NCBI GenBank assembly: GCA_023512835.1
Contig: CM042089.1
Location: forward strand, 56,072,907 to 56,136,906
Direction of reading: 5' to 3'
Length of the DNA: 64,000 nt
Source: Taxillus chinensis
Lineage: Eukaryota; Streptophyta; Magnoliopsida; Santalales; Loranthaceae
Shown: positions 11,733 through 22,638 of the stretch, piece after piece
Layout: each line of letters starts with the position of its first letter
How positions within the stretch are numbered: the first letter of the stretch is position 1
The notes under the pieces: generated by a model
What the model was told of the DNA's origin: nothing
Databases searched by the model: none
Seen by the model: the letters and a program-made list of their open reading frames with translations, nothing else
Program-made: the position numbers and the translations under genes

Positions 11733-14090
11733 ATGGTGCGCACAAGGAGGACTGGCCAAGAGGAGGTGCACTCACCTAGTGCTGATAGCCAAACTGAGGA
11801 GGAGATACTCTTGGGGCATGCTCTTGATATGCAGGCTTTGGAGGCTTCAGAGTCAAGTGGGCTAGAGAGGTGGCTCTTAAAATTCAAAATCTGGGATTAC
11901 AAAGGTTAGTATCTGCCCAACCAGCTATTTCCTATTCTGCCCTACAAGAATTCTATGCATCTGTCTCTGGGAGTGAGGATGAACTGATAGGGGTTGTGCA
12001 AGGGGTTTATGTCAGGATTACCCCTGAAATTATTAGACATTGCTTTAACCTCCCTGAACCTAGTGATAGCTTCCCTCAGCTAAGCCTAGGAGAATTTGGT
12101 ACTGCATGCAACTATGCTAGAAAATTTCAAAGTCGAAGGCAGTTTACCAAGAATGGTTTTGTTGGAAAATTTAGATGCCTAGCTTACCTGGTAGGGAAAT
12201 GCTTATTGATTCAGACCAGTGGGCTAGATAGTGTGCCTAAGCCACACCTGGAGTTCATGTATAGCATTGATCATATGCTAAATGTGGATTGGGCCACTAC
12301 CATTTTTAAATGGTGGAAGAAAAACTCATCCAAGCAGATAAATGGCAGATTTTTGTGTTTGATATTTCAAAGCATGCCTGCTTTGCATTTTTCCTCCATG
12401 GATACCATTACTTTTCCTTCTCACTGGGTGTTAAGAGTATTGCATGCTGAAGGAGGTTTGGGGGTCAGTACCAGAGGTCATTGGGCAACCAATGTTCCTC
12501 CTCCATCACAGCCCGCTAGGCACAGTGTTCATGTGGAGCGATCCACGGACTTTGCAAGGGAGACCTCTCCTCATGTGGATCAAAGGAAGCAGACTCTATA
12601 CAGACTTACTGCCATGTACATGCAGTTCAATGTACATAAAGAAGATATTTTCAATTTCTTTCAAGGCATTAGTGGGCAAGTAGTGAGCGAAGTGGAGGTC
12701 ATCAATTGGGCAGTCACTAATGGGCACATCACTAGTGCCCAATTTGAGGAATTAATGGCCCTCATCTCTGGAGACCACCAAGCTACTTCACAACCTAGAA
12801 CCAGAGCATGGGAGGCTCCAGATGTAGCTACTCATGCATCACCTAGAGCATGGGAGGCCCCAGAAGCTCCTCCTGCTGCATCTACCGAAGCTTGGAGGCA
12901 AGAAACACAGCAGCTCAGGGAGGCAAATGCCAGAACCCAGCGCGAGGTGGAAGCCCTGAGGAAGGACAACAAAGAAGTTAAAGGCCTCCTAGGCAAAATC
13001 TGGAAGGCTTTGAGCAAGAGGAAAGCATCAAAACGTTCTCCTATAGTGGAGATATCTGATGAAGAACCCTCTCCATCCCCTGAAGATTCTTATCCAGCCC
13101 AGGCAGATCCACCTCAACCAGAACCTTCAGCTCAACCATCCTACTATCACCCAGAGGAGGCAGCTCCAACAACAGGGTCTTCACCCTTCCAGCCTCAAGA
13201 GGAGACAAAGCCACCAGAAGGGTATTCACCCTTCCAGCCTTTTACTGATCCTACATATTCTCAGGCTATTGTGCCTGTTATACATCCTGTCTCTTGGGGT
13301 ACATACATGCCTGCCGAACCTGAAGACCTTCTTGGCCCTCCTATCTATTTAATCATTGATCCAGCCATATCATCTGCTGAGAGTCAAGCAGCATTTGAAG
13401 ACTTCATTAATTCTCAGGTGTTAAGGGCTCGATTTGCAAGGGACATGGACCTCTTCACCTCGTTTGTCCTTCAAAGGATTTTAGGCGATGAATATCTATA
13501 TTCAGATGAGGTGGACTTGTTTTGCAGAACTATGCATTTTGTTGTGGAGGCTGAGCCTCATAATTACCCATTATCCCAGTATACATCCATTATGCTGTGC
13601 GAGCTTTACAACCAACCTTTGTCTGAAAGTGTGTGGCGCCAGCGTATCAATGGGCAGAATGAAGGGCACCGTCCTTGGCATGGTATGCACGAGGTGTTGA
13701 TCCCTATGCATATTGAACGTCATTATGTCTTGGTGCGAGTGGATTTGATCACAGGGCATGCGGTCTTTGTATGATCCAAGCCAAAATGAAGGGTTCAGCA
13801 GAAGAAAGAGACGGCTTGTTCATGGGCTTATCAAACGAATCAAGGATGCAATGAAGAAAGAAGGATTGTTGCAGGACAAGCTTCCTCTTATTCACCTCAA
13901 CGAAATGGAAATCCCTCAGCAGCCTGACCAATTCAGCTGTGGGATCTTTGTTTGCTACTACATGATGGCTATTCTGCAAGGGAAGGAAACTTGGGAAGTG
14001 CGCGGCGAGACGTTGGTTGACTTTGTGGCTCAGGTGCGACGAATGGTGGCCAATGTCATCTACTATTCAGGCTTGCCAAACCAGGGGTAA
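11733..14090 (+). pseudogene. Athila ORF3: Transposase_32-like domain fused to Ulp1-type (C48) cysteine protease
   Basis: The ATG at 11733 starts a short charged N-terminus. A frame change before about 11870 leads into 634 open codons, then a single-base shift near 13765 and a tail to 14090. Numbered from 11870: residues about 20-170 resemble the plant transposon protein domain found in Athila-type ORFs (ALQEFYASVSG, VVQGVYVRITPEIIRHCF, CLL, VDWATTIF); about 345-385 form a coiled coil; KRKASKRS is a basic patch; IVEISDEE (about 392-399) fits a SUMO-interaction motif; a Pro-rich stretch follows. The C-terminal part has the C48 set: His in RHYVLVRVD, Asp in YDPSQN after the shift, Gln six before Cys in FSCGIFVCYY. 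Desumoylation is inferred from family. A strong donor-like GGGGTAAGTAT abuts the stop. No signal peptide or membrane segment, so not an envelope. Confidence 0.75.
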
Positions 14091-15560
14091 GTATTTTCCT
14101 ACTCCCTATTTTATGCCATGAGGACATAGCATATTTTAAGTGTGGTGTATGGGAGTGACTTGAGCCACTTGCTTGTCTCTTATGTTGTGATTGCATGTTT
14201 TATTTAATTCTAAAAAAAAACAAAAAAAAAACTATTTTTAGTTGCATGATTGTTTGAGTTGTTTGCTTGAATGATTTGCTTGTGGAGACATGGATATTAA
14301 GTATGCAATTTTGGCTTAAAACTTAATTTTTATGCCACTTTAGTATCATGTTGTGATAAGGGTGTTAAAGTAGCTAAAATGTGCTCTAATTTGGTTTAAT
14401 CATGTCTTTATCTTTTGAATGATATCACCATGTTTTTGGAGCTGAGTTTTGAATATTAGCTGAGCATGAAATGCTATGATAGTCCTAAGTAACCCTTAAA
14501 GTTGAGTGAAAAAGAAATGCAAAATGAGAACAGCTTCTTTTTAGCCCTTGAGTGACATTTATGGTTTATGGGTAATAGTTTGATTTGATACTCATCTTGC
14601 ATTCAACATTGGTTATTTAATGGTAGGAGTCAAGTAAGCATGTGATTACTTATTAGTGCTCAGTGTTTGGTGTGTGGAGTTAGGATGCAAGACCTCTAAG
14701 TCATTGTGACTGTCTTTGCATTCTTTTCTTTATTGTGTGATATTATTGGAAAAGGCTGTGATATAAAATGTGAAAAAGCCATCACTTAATTGGGAAATGG
14801 GATGTGAGACATCAATGAATTTTTGTCTCTCCTATTGTAGCAAAATGGCAAGGGGTATGCATTAGAAAAATTCAGTCTTATTTATGTGTTATATGAGTAA
14901 AAAAAAGAAAAAGAAAAAGGAAAAAAATCAGAATAAAAGCCACAATGGCTTGATGTTTATGTGTGATTATTTAGATTTGTGAAGCCACATTGGCTGAATT
15001 GTGTTTTGTTTTGAGAGTGTTGAGCTCAATTCTTTGGCTCATGTTTTGTTTATTGAGTTTAGACCAGAGTGTGAGTTCAAATAAAGTAGAATAGAGAGTG
15101 TGTTTTCTTTGATGAGCACAATAGGGAACTCTCATGATTGCTTGGCAAGTACTTAATCAATAGCTGATAGCGAGTGTAGAGATAGAGTTTTCCATCCATT
15201 GTTCATTGATAGGTATTGAGCTTGAGAATTATTATATTTGAGTGAGGCTGCTTATCCTTGGTAAGAACTTAAAGGGAAACTAGGTGCTATTTTATCATGG
15301 ATTGCTTGCTCATATCTGAAATTTAAGTGGTGATATTGCATGGTTGTTGGACTAGGGATATGGACATGAATGAACTAAGCTATGACTCATTTTGATGCTT
15401 AAATTCTCATTTCATCATGATAGAGTTGCATGCTTAGGAAACCATGATTCTCTTTGATTGTTATTTTATTTTTCTTCCGTTTGACTGCGTGTTTATTTTA
15501 TTTTTGCATGCTTGTATGTTTTTTGCTTGAGGACAAGCAATGGTTCAAGTGTGGTGTATT
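14091..15560 (+). other. Athila 3' untranslated region
   Basis: No gene is seen. The region is AT-rich with A-runs (14213-14230, 14901-14928). It ends with the Athila-typical GAGGACAAGC...AAGTGTGGTGTATT segment (about 15530-15560). The purine-rich GTGTGGTG before the LTR is the probable polypurine tract for plus-strand priming. Confidence 0.65.
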
Positions 15561-17076
15561 TGATAACGTGCATTTTATGCCGTTATTCTAGTGTTTATTT
15601 AGGATGTTTAAGAGCATGATTAGAGCCTTATTGCTTCATATATCATATATATTTGCTCTAACCCCTAGGAAGATGCTATTTGCAAATACATGCGTTTTTA
15701 AGCTGTTTTGGCAGATTTTGGAGCTCACTTTTGACATAGTAAATGGCCTCAAACAATTGGTGTGCAAGAACAAAAGTTTCTTAGAATGATGTCATCTACC
15801 TACCACAGAAATTTCAGAGCATTTGGAGCTGATTTTGAGCTGCACGTGAATTCACCCATTTCACGTGCAAGCCTATTTTTGCCTCTCAGGCCTCTACAGG
15901 ATGCAAGGAAGCTTGGGGAGAAGTTTGAGCTAATTTGGAGGTGCACGTGAATTCACCATATCACGTGCAAATTGACGTGCAGAGATATTTTTGGACTGAT
16001 CCTATCGTTTTTCCATGCTGATCATTTGTTTCTAAAGGCCCAAGTCCAAATTGTGGATGGAAGATAGAGAATTTAAAGTTTCGAGTGTTACTTATCAAAA
16101 CTACGCCGTTTTGATAAGTGGGCTAGGTTACACACCTCAAGGCCCATCCAAACTCTATAAATACAGCCTCCACGCCCTCTGCTATGAAGGCCTAACCCCC
16201 CTACACGTTTTAGAGAGAGAGAAAGGCTCCACGACTTGGAGGTGCTCCTTGACCTAGGAGAGCAGCCGTCGCAGTCGCAGCAGCCGTCGCGGATTTTGGA
16301 GCCTGGATTTGAAGCTTTGCTGTGCGCGTGATCAAGAAGAAGATGTTTAGCTTTTCTACTATGGTTTTGCTTGTAATCATGCGTGAGTAGTTCTTATAAT
16401 CTAGGGGAGCAATGTAGCCCCCTTGTTGCTTTGCTGTGTTTATGAATATTGGGTTTGGATGATTGAAGTTTTGCATGTTTTATGAATCTGTTCTTAAGTT
16501 CTACCTTTGGATGTACACCTTGGTATTCTTAGCCCTAGTCTGGGGCGGATTGAGATTCATAACTTATTTGTAATTGGTGTGATCATTATCCTTTTGCAAG
16601 TATGATTTATTGGCTTTGCATGTTTATGTGTTTAGATGACCATTCTGGCATACAACTCTTAAAAGGACCTCAATGACCATTTGTTGTCCTTGGCTTATGT
16701 TTAGCATGTTTTCAATCAGACAACCCTAATACCATGAACCAATAGAGATAACATAGGGAGGTGAAATTGTGACCCTAGATGCTTTTAATCCTTGAATCCT
16801 AATCCTAAAATCAGTTTACTTTCTTTGTTTATTCAGAAAACCAAATAAAAATTAGATCTTTAGTTTAAAAAAGAAAACTCTTTGCCAAGACATTTTATAG
16901 AACAAGAGTAATTGGGTGTTTTGATTTGAGAACTAGAGAACTAGGCTAATCCCTGTGGGTTCGACCCCTTTCTTGCTGCTATTCTTTTAGTGCAAACTTA
17001 GGGAATTTATTATCTTGAAGAGAGATTTAACGACATTAGCTAGCTCTTTTAGAGAGGTTAAAAATCTCGTCTGTCA
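15561..17076 (+). repeat. Athila 3' LTR
   Basis: It has the same 1516-bp length and TG...CA ends as the 5' LTR, followed by the TSD copy CACGT at 17077-17081. It keeps all four CACGTG boxes (15843, 15862, 15944, 15962). Confidence 0.95.
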
Positions 17077-17694
17077 CACGTCCCGGATTTCCAACCTGAG
17101 AAAACCGGTTCGTAACTCCCCTTTACCCACCCGGTGGGCAAGGGGTTGGGATTAACTCCACACAAGACTTTACGCACATCCAGAATAAATATCCACAAAA
17201 ACAAAATCATATTATTAATTTCAAGCCATAATAAATGTTTACAAACCAAACATCCCTTTATTACAAATAAATTTCCCCTTACAATACCTCCCCACTAGAG
17301 TTATAAAGGTCCCACAAAAATTAACAACACAAAATAATGTTTAACAAAGCAATAAAGCAGAACTGTCCTCCACCTTGATGTTCCCTCCTAACGCCTGTAG
17401 GTTCCTGAAAAGTAAACAAAACACAACGGGAGGGGTGAGCAACCACAGCTCAGTAGGGATCATGTCTCCCCAACCCATCCCATGCTCCTAACATCTACCA
17501 GTTAACGTGCATGAGTGCAGTGTCGTCGCAATACTATACAGACAGACCATAATCAACATTTATACACAAACAAGCCACATCAACAAGTACAACCATTGCC
17601 ACAGCCATACAGGTTCCATAACCAGCCATGGGCTTCCATAGCCACCGGGCTCCATAACCAGCCTCGAAGGCTCCAGCTACACAGGCTCCAATCT

Positions 17695-17854
17695 CAGCCA
17701 CACAGGCATATAATCAAATACATAGCATGCATCACAGCCACACAGGCATATAATCAAACACATAGCATGCGTCACAGCCATACAAGCATATAATCAAACA
17801 CATAGCATGTGTCACAGCCACACAAGCATATAATCAAACACATAGAAGGCATCT
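17695..17854. repeat. 40-bp tandem repeat, four copies, in gypsy-1 LTR
   Basis: The word CAGCCA recurs at 17695, 17735, 17775 and 17815, each followed by a similar 34-base segment containing GCATATAATCAAA and, in the first three, ACATAGCATG. The period is exactly 40 bp and the copies differ at only a few positions. There are no spacers between copies. Confidence 0.9.
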
Positions 17855-18330
17855 CGATCAACAATCATTATATTAAACGTTTCCCCACATGAACCTACAG
17901 TGGAACAAAGCCTAACGAACAACACAGACATTCCCAACTGCCTCCAAGGCCCACTGCCACTCAACGAACCCCGAGAGTTCCCATACCCCGAACTCAACGT
18001 CAAAACCAAACAAAATATGCCATTGAACACCAATATCCATATAGGAGATCACACCTATATGGATTTACATATATATCTATTATAACAATAATTATAATAC
18101 TCTACAAATCATCCACCACAGGGCTTGACCCCGGAATGGGTACTAGAAGAGACAGAACCCCTACCTCAAAAGGCTCCTCTTTACTCTTGCTCCCATGCTA
18201 GACGTCGTCCACCCACGTGAATCACCACAGCAGCAACAATCAGGAACTCTCTCTCTCTCTGCGACGGCTGCGACGGCTGCGGCGGCTGGCGGAAAGAAAC
18301 CCTAAACCTAAAACAAAGAGAGCTCCTCCT

Positions 18331-18656
18331 TCTTATACAGACACCTCAACATCAAAACAATGTAGTTTTGATTAAGTAAACCCCAGCATCAAAACAACGT
18401 AGTTTTGATTAAACAGGCTACAACCTTCCCGCATCCACACATGACATAATACCCATAATTCAAACATGGTCCTTAAGGAAAAGATGATCAGCATAACAAA
18501 ACCAAGAAGACGGTGCAAAAACATGGCTGCACGTGACAAAGGCCATTGTCACGTGTAAGCTCCAAATGCCCTAAGATTTTGCTACAAGACTTAGAATAAC
18601 TTCTGGAAGGCTCCCATGCAAAAACACCACTGCCCATGACAAGCCATTGTCACGTG
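18331..18656 (-). promoter_or_regulatory. gypsy-1 U3 promoter: G-boxes, palindromes, TATA
   Basis: Reading along the element (minus strand), three CACGTG boxes (18651-18656, 18550-18555, 18530-18535) come first. Next is a segment containing ATGCTGATCAT (about 18497-18456), then two palindromes with 8-bp arms ATCAAAAC and GTTTTGAT separated by six bases (18388-18409 and 18351-18372), then TATAAGA (18331-18337). CACGTG is the core bound by plant bZIP and bHLH factors. The order matches the Athila U3 at 4065-4366. Promoter function is inferred from layout. Confidence 0.55.
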
Positions 18657-18837
18657 CACCCCCTAAAGGGTGCCCGCAATAACTTCTTGGGCTCATCTCT
18701 TACCTCAAGCTTGCCCATCATCATACAAAGTGTTCAGGCCAATGTGTGTGAGAATAAAACTCCCTAAAACCCAATAATTGCTACCCCAAAAGGCAAAACT
18801 ATGACTAACTTCACATCCCAAAACACGGGTCATTACA

Positions 18838-19811
18838 GCTTTGCATTGGTTTGTGATTATAGCTTTTGGAGGATAGTTATCCATACACATCAACCAAGTT
18901 TCAAATAACCATTTAAAAGTTTTTGTATCTTCATTGGATAATAATCCACAACCCAACAACATAGAATTGCCATGATGATTTACGCTTACAAAAGGAGCAA
19001 ATGGCATATCGTATTTATTTGTCAGATAAGTTGTGTCAAAGGTGACATCATTTCCAAAAGCTTGAAATACTGCCCTACTCCTTGTGTCAGCCCAAAATAC
19101 GTTTCTTAGTCTACTATCGTCATCCAAGTCGATTGCATAAAAAAAACCACTCTCTTTTTCCTGCTTCCGATTAAAGTATTCTTGGAGGGCTGAACCATCT
19201 CCCTTTCCAAGTCTCAATTGCCTTTCTTTACTAATATAATGTCGACAGTCCCTTTCATCGAAACATAAATTTTCAACACCCCCTGCTTCAACAACTAAAG
19301 ACTGAAAATTCTTGTTCATTTGTATTCCTACTCAATCATTTAGATCCAATCTTCTCTTCACATGTGGATCTAACCTTTTATTACATCTCATATACCTTGT
19401 TTTTGTTGGGCTTAACGAATGATTATGTTCAACACAAGCGCTTTGCAATTTATATTTCCCATTCGGCTGTAAAATTACATTTATCCTAATTTTATAATTT
19501 GTTTTCACTGAAAGTCGAGGGTTTAGTGGACTCTTGGATGTTGTTTTCCTAATCCGTGATTTATAACAAGCATATGTGCACCATCTCTCAAGTCCATTAT
19601 CTCCACGTTTACTATCTCTTTTCATCACACCAAAACCTTTTTGCCTTCCATACTTTCTATAGTACTCATAACAATCTTCTAACTTATCAAATTCCTTACC
19701 CACCTCAATTTCCTCAATCACATCCTCACCATCACTCACTGTAATCTCATTACCAGTAATATTACATACTGCATCATCTTTTCTATTAAGCATTCCATCT
19801 ATTGTAACCAT
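18838..19811 (-). pseudogene. FAR1/FRS-type gene fragment, cut by gypsy-1
   Basis: From the ATG at 19811 the product has an acidic start, then a FAR1-type DNA-binding domain (VGKEFDKLEDCYEYYRKYGR...GFGVMKR...CTYACYKS...CVEHNHSLSP, about residues 37-140). An in-frame TGA lies at 19332-19334. The same frame resumes with NKNFQSLVVEAGG and the start of the MULE-transposase-derived domain (VTFDTTYLTNKYDMPFAPFV, then ETWLMCMDNYPPKAIIT). Coding is cut at 18837 by the gypsy-1 LTR. FRS proteins are nuclear regulators derived from Mutator-like transposases. This could be a host FRS relic or a MULE transposase; the C-terminal SWIM zinc finger is missing. Confidence 0.85.
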
Positions 19812-21175
19812 AGCCTACAAATATAATAGCAATTACAATGATAAAACCAACACCAACGTTATAGGAATTAATAAATGGCCATATATATGCACTTTTAAAT
19901 CTTCAAGCAATTTTATAAATATTAATTTCTTTTACTAACGACATAAAATTTTATACTAACGACATAGGAATTAATGCAGTTAATTAATATTATGAGTGAA
20001 AGCAAAAATTTTATATGTGTGTATATACATAAAATTATAAATTTTAATTATATATATATGTATATATATATATATGAACTGATGATTTAAAAAATTATCT
20101 CGATTTAGTTCATTAATATTTGAATTTTTAAAACTTAAAATGATATAAAAAAAATAGTATATGTGCACATCAATACTAATATATATCGAATTCATAATTT
20201 TAAAAGTCTTAAAATTAGATAATATAATTCACAAATATAACACATCATGTATTATTGTATTAACAAATCATTTTAAATAAATAAATTTAAAAACATCAAA
20301 TAAAAGTAAAAAAATAAGTAAATGATAATATTATTCAATTCTGTTTGATTTAAACCGCGGTTTTAAAATTTCAAAACAAATCAAATCGATAATATTATTT
20401 CGTTTCAAATCCAACTAAATTGATTTTGTTTTGTTTAGTGATTTGATAAATTAAATTGGTGATTTTGGAGGGTTGGTTTGTATCGATTTTAATAGTTTAT
20501 AGTTAGTGGCATTTTTTTATATAAATGCCGGCTGCCGCATTGCATTTTTGCAGTGGCATTTTATAAAAACGTTGTCTTAGGCGCTTTTCAAAAACGCCAC
20601 GAAAAAATTATCGCCGTAAAAAAAAATAACACAGCTATTATTCACTCTAACGGCCGGCTTCCCACAATGCTGCATGCATGTTCCCCTACTATAAACATAT
20701 ATTTTCTTTAAATTAGGAAAAGGAAAAAACAGAAGACAATTTTCAGATATATATTTCTGTAATCTTTCTGTGACCCAACTCACACCCACAAATATAAAAC
20801 AGCCGCCGCCTTCATTTATTAAACCCACCGCTCTAGCAAGCTAGCTTCCCAAATCCCAACCCCCTCCACACTTGACTTTTGTAGACAATAAGATCATAAA
20901 ATAGCCAAAGACTGACTTTTCCATATCATATCATATCCTAGCTACTATTATCACATGTACTTCCCCCGCTTTCACCATCAAAATCACTCTCTTCCTTCCC
21001 AGTCCCACCACCATTCTCCTCTCCTGCTTCTTTTTGAGTGCATGGCTTGCGTATGTCTTCCATATCCAGCTAGCCCTTTTTTTTAAAAAAAACGTAATGA
21101 CAAAATTGCCCCCCTACTCGATCAGGTATCAAAACCTTTGATTTCATAGGCCGTGGACATCGTGGGAATGAAGAT
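19812..21175. other. AT-rich intergenic region 3' of the HD-Zip gene
   Basis: No gene is recognised. It contains TA microsatellites (about 20049-20076). At 20505-20600 there are short inverted words of the type GGCATTTTT...AAATGCC and GGCGCTTTTCAAAAACGCC, reminiscent of decayed CACTA-type non-autonomous elements. The last 300 bases (20880-21175) are less AT-rich and would include the HD-Zip 3' untranslated region. Confidence 0.55.
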
Positions 21176-22607
21176 TTATGGGACCCCCCATGTTGATCTT
21201 ATGGGCGATGACCGGGTGTAACCTTGACCTAGTAGAAGCTGGTTGCACCAATCAGTAGCTGTTGTTACGGCAGCGGCGGAAGAGGAAGAAGGCGCCGAAG
21301 ACGCGGCTCGAGCACGATCACACGAGGGGCACATGGCTATGTTTGTGGCAGGGGGCATATGCATGCAGAGGTGTTGTGGGGAGTGTTTCAGTGCTCGCAG
21401 CTCCTGCACTTCCTTCTGCAGCCGCTTGTTCTCTCCGCTCAGCTTCTCACAGCACCTCTTCAAGTACTGGCAGTCCACCTCCGCCTGCTTGAGCTTTGTC
21501 CTGCATGGAATTCTTGTCAATGCCTCTTAATTGGTTCTAGTAATACTCGTGTATCTTTCCAATAATGTTGTTTTCAAACTTAATTAATATATCAATCTGA
21601 AGCTAGGTGTGTGTGTATATATATATATATATCCCTTCGCCTCAGCCCTGTCCGGCAAGCCCTGTCCGGCATGGTATTTATTATGTCAATACTCTCGGTT
21701 CTAGTAATAATCTTGACTCATGTATATTATATTTCTTGACAATCTAGTTTTCTCAGACTTAATATCAATTTTAATCTGTACTAGACATCTCACGTTTCCT
21801 TCAGCTTCGTCCTGCATGGAATTTATGTGAATGCTCTTGCTATATATCTCAATATATATAGTCTTTTCAGACTTAATATTAATCTTTATATATATATATA
21901 TATATATATATAAGCGCAATTAAGATCACGACCACCGTTCCAACGAAACAGTTTCTTTAACTATCGATCAGCACCATGCTACACCTAAATAAAATTGCGG
22001 TCTGGGACCGTGATCACAATTTCATCTCTTTTCTCTTTGTATTTTCATTCAACAGTTTATAGATGTAACTTTTATAAACATGCAGCTGGTTACGCATTCA
22101 CAATTTATCCTAAATTTATATTATATATATATATATGCACACGTGTAAGAAGAAAAGGGCCACTATTGTGATCCGACAGCTTATAATATATATATACCCC
22201 TGTCTGTTTGACGTATAATTTAAATGGTAAAATATCAATGGTGATTCAAACTAACAGCATTACTTAAGAATAAGATTGTCGTATTATAAAATAATAAAAA
22301 AAGAAAAGAAAAGAAAGAAACGCTTGAAGAAACAGGAAATTTTATATATATATATATAGATATCAAATTCTGATATATAAAGTAATAAAATTGTGATAAT
22401 AAATGATATAGATTATATTTTTATCTAACTACGAGAAAAAAGGTAATAAATGAATAATTAAATAAAAATATTATTTAAATCGTTTGTGATTGAATGATTA
22501 TAATTATATCTGTGCTCAATGCATTTTTTAAAATATATCAGCAATAATGAATAGATTATTTGAATTGTTAGTTTATAATTGAATGACTATAATTTTTTGT
22601 CAGCCAA

Positions 22608-22638
<31 letters not shown>

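Larger units (their letters stand above)
3764..17076 (+). mobile_element. Athila-lineage Ty3/gypsy retrotransposon, structurally complete
   Basis: A 13,313-bp element with two 1516-bp LTRs (3764-5279 and 15561-17076, TG...CA ends), a 5-bp TSD CACGT on both sides, an Athila/Tat-type primer site, gag, protease, RT, RNase H, integrase and a third ORF. By eye the LTRs differ at about two dozen positions, mostly transitions, so the insertion is fairly recent. The coding regions nevertheless carry many stops and frameshifts and the protease active site is missing. The copy is therefore non-autonomous and may have been mobilised in trans. Its target was the LTR of gypsy-1. Confidence 0.95.
915..18837 (-). 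mobile_element. gypsy-1: truncated Ty3/gypsy element (Tekay/Del-like), split by Athila
   Basis: A minus-strand LTR retrotransposon that keeps, from its 5' end, one LTR (18837 down to 17082, then 3763-3756), a primer-binding site (3741-3752), gag, protease and the first half of RT. It ends at about 915, with the rest of pol and the 3' LTR missing. The Athila element 3764-17076 sits eight bases from the LTR's inner end and duplicated CACGT (3759-3763 and 17077-17081). Removing Athila and one CACGT rejoins an LTR of about 1764 bp that begins TGTAATGACCCG on the minus strand and ends GACGTGACA. Two zinc knuckles in gag and an initiator-Met primer site suggest a chromovirus of Tekay/Del type. The chromodomain region is missing, so the lineage is tentative. 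Confidence 0.85.
17082..18837 (-). repeat. gypsy-1 5' LTR (main part)
   Basis: The LTR starts on the minus strand at 18837 with TGTAATGACCCG and continues to 17082; its last bases are at 3763-3756 on the other side of Athila. Its outer end lies inside the FAR1-like coding sequence. It contains a 40-bp tandem repeat (17695-17850), a GC-rich CGTCGC leader (18261-18290), a TATA-like box (18331-18337), two ATCAAAAC/GTTTTGAT palindromes and three CACGTG boxes. Confidence 0.85.

Noticed and set aside
11733..14090. Athila third ORF as an envelope (env-like) gene
   Set aside because: The position fits, but there is no signal peptide, transmembrane segment or furin-like site. The C-terminus instead matches a C48 protease.
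17695..17854. Regular 40-bp repeats as a CRISPR array
   Set aside because: The copies are directly contiguous with no unique spacers, and the context is a plant LTR.
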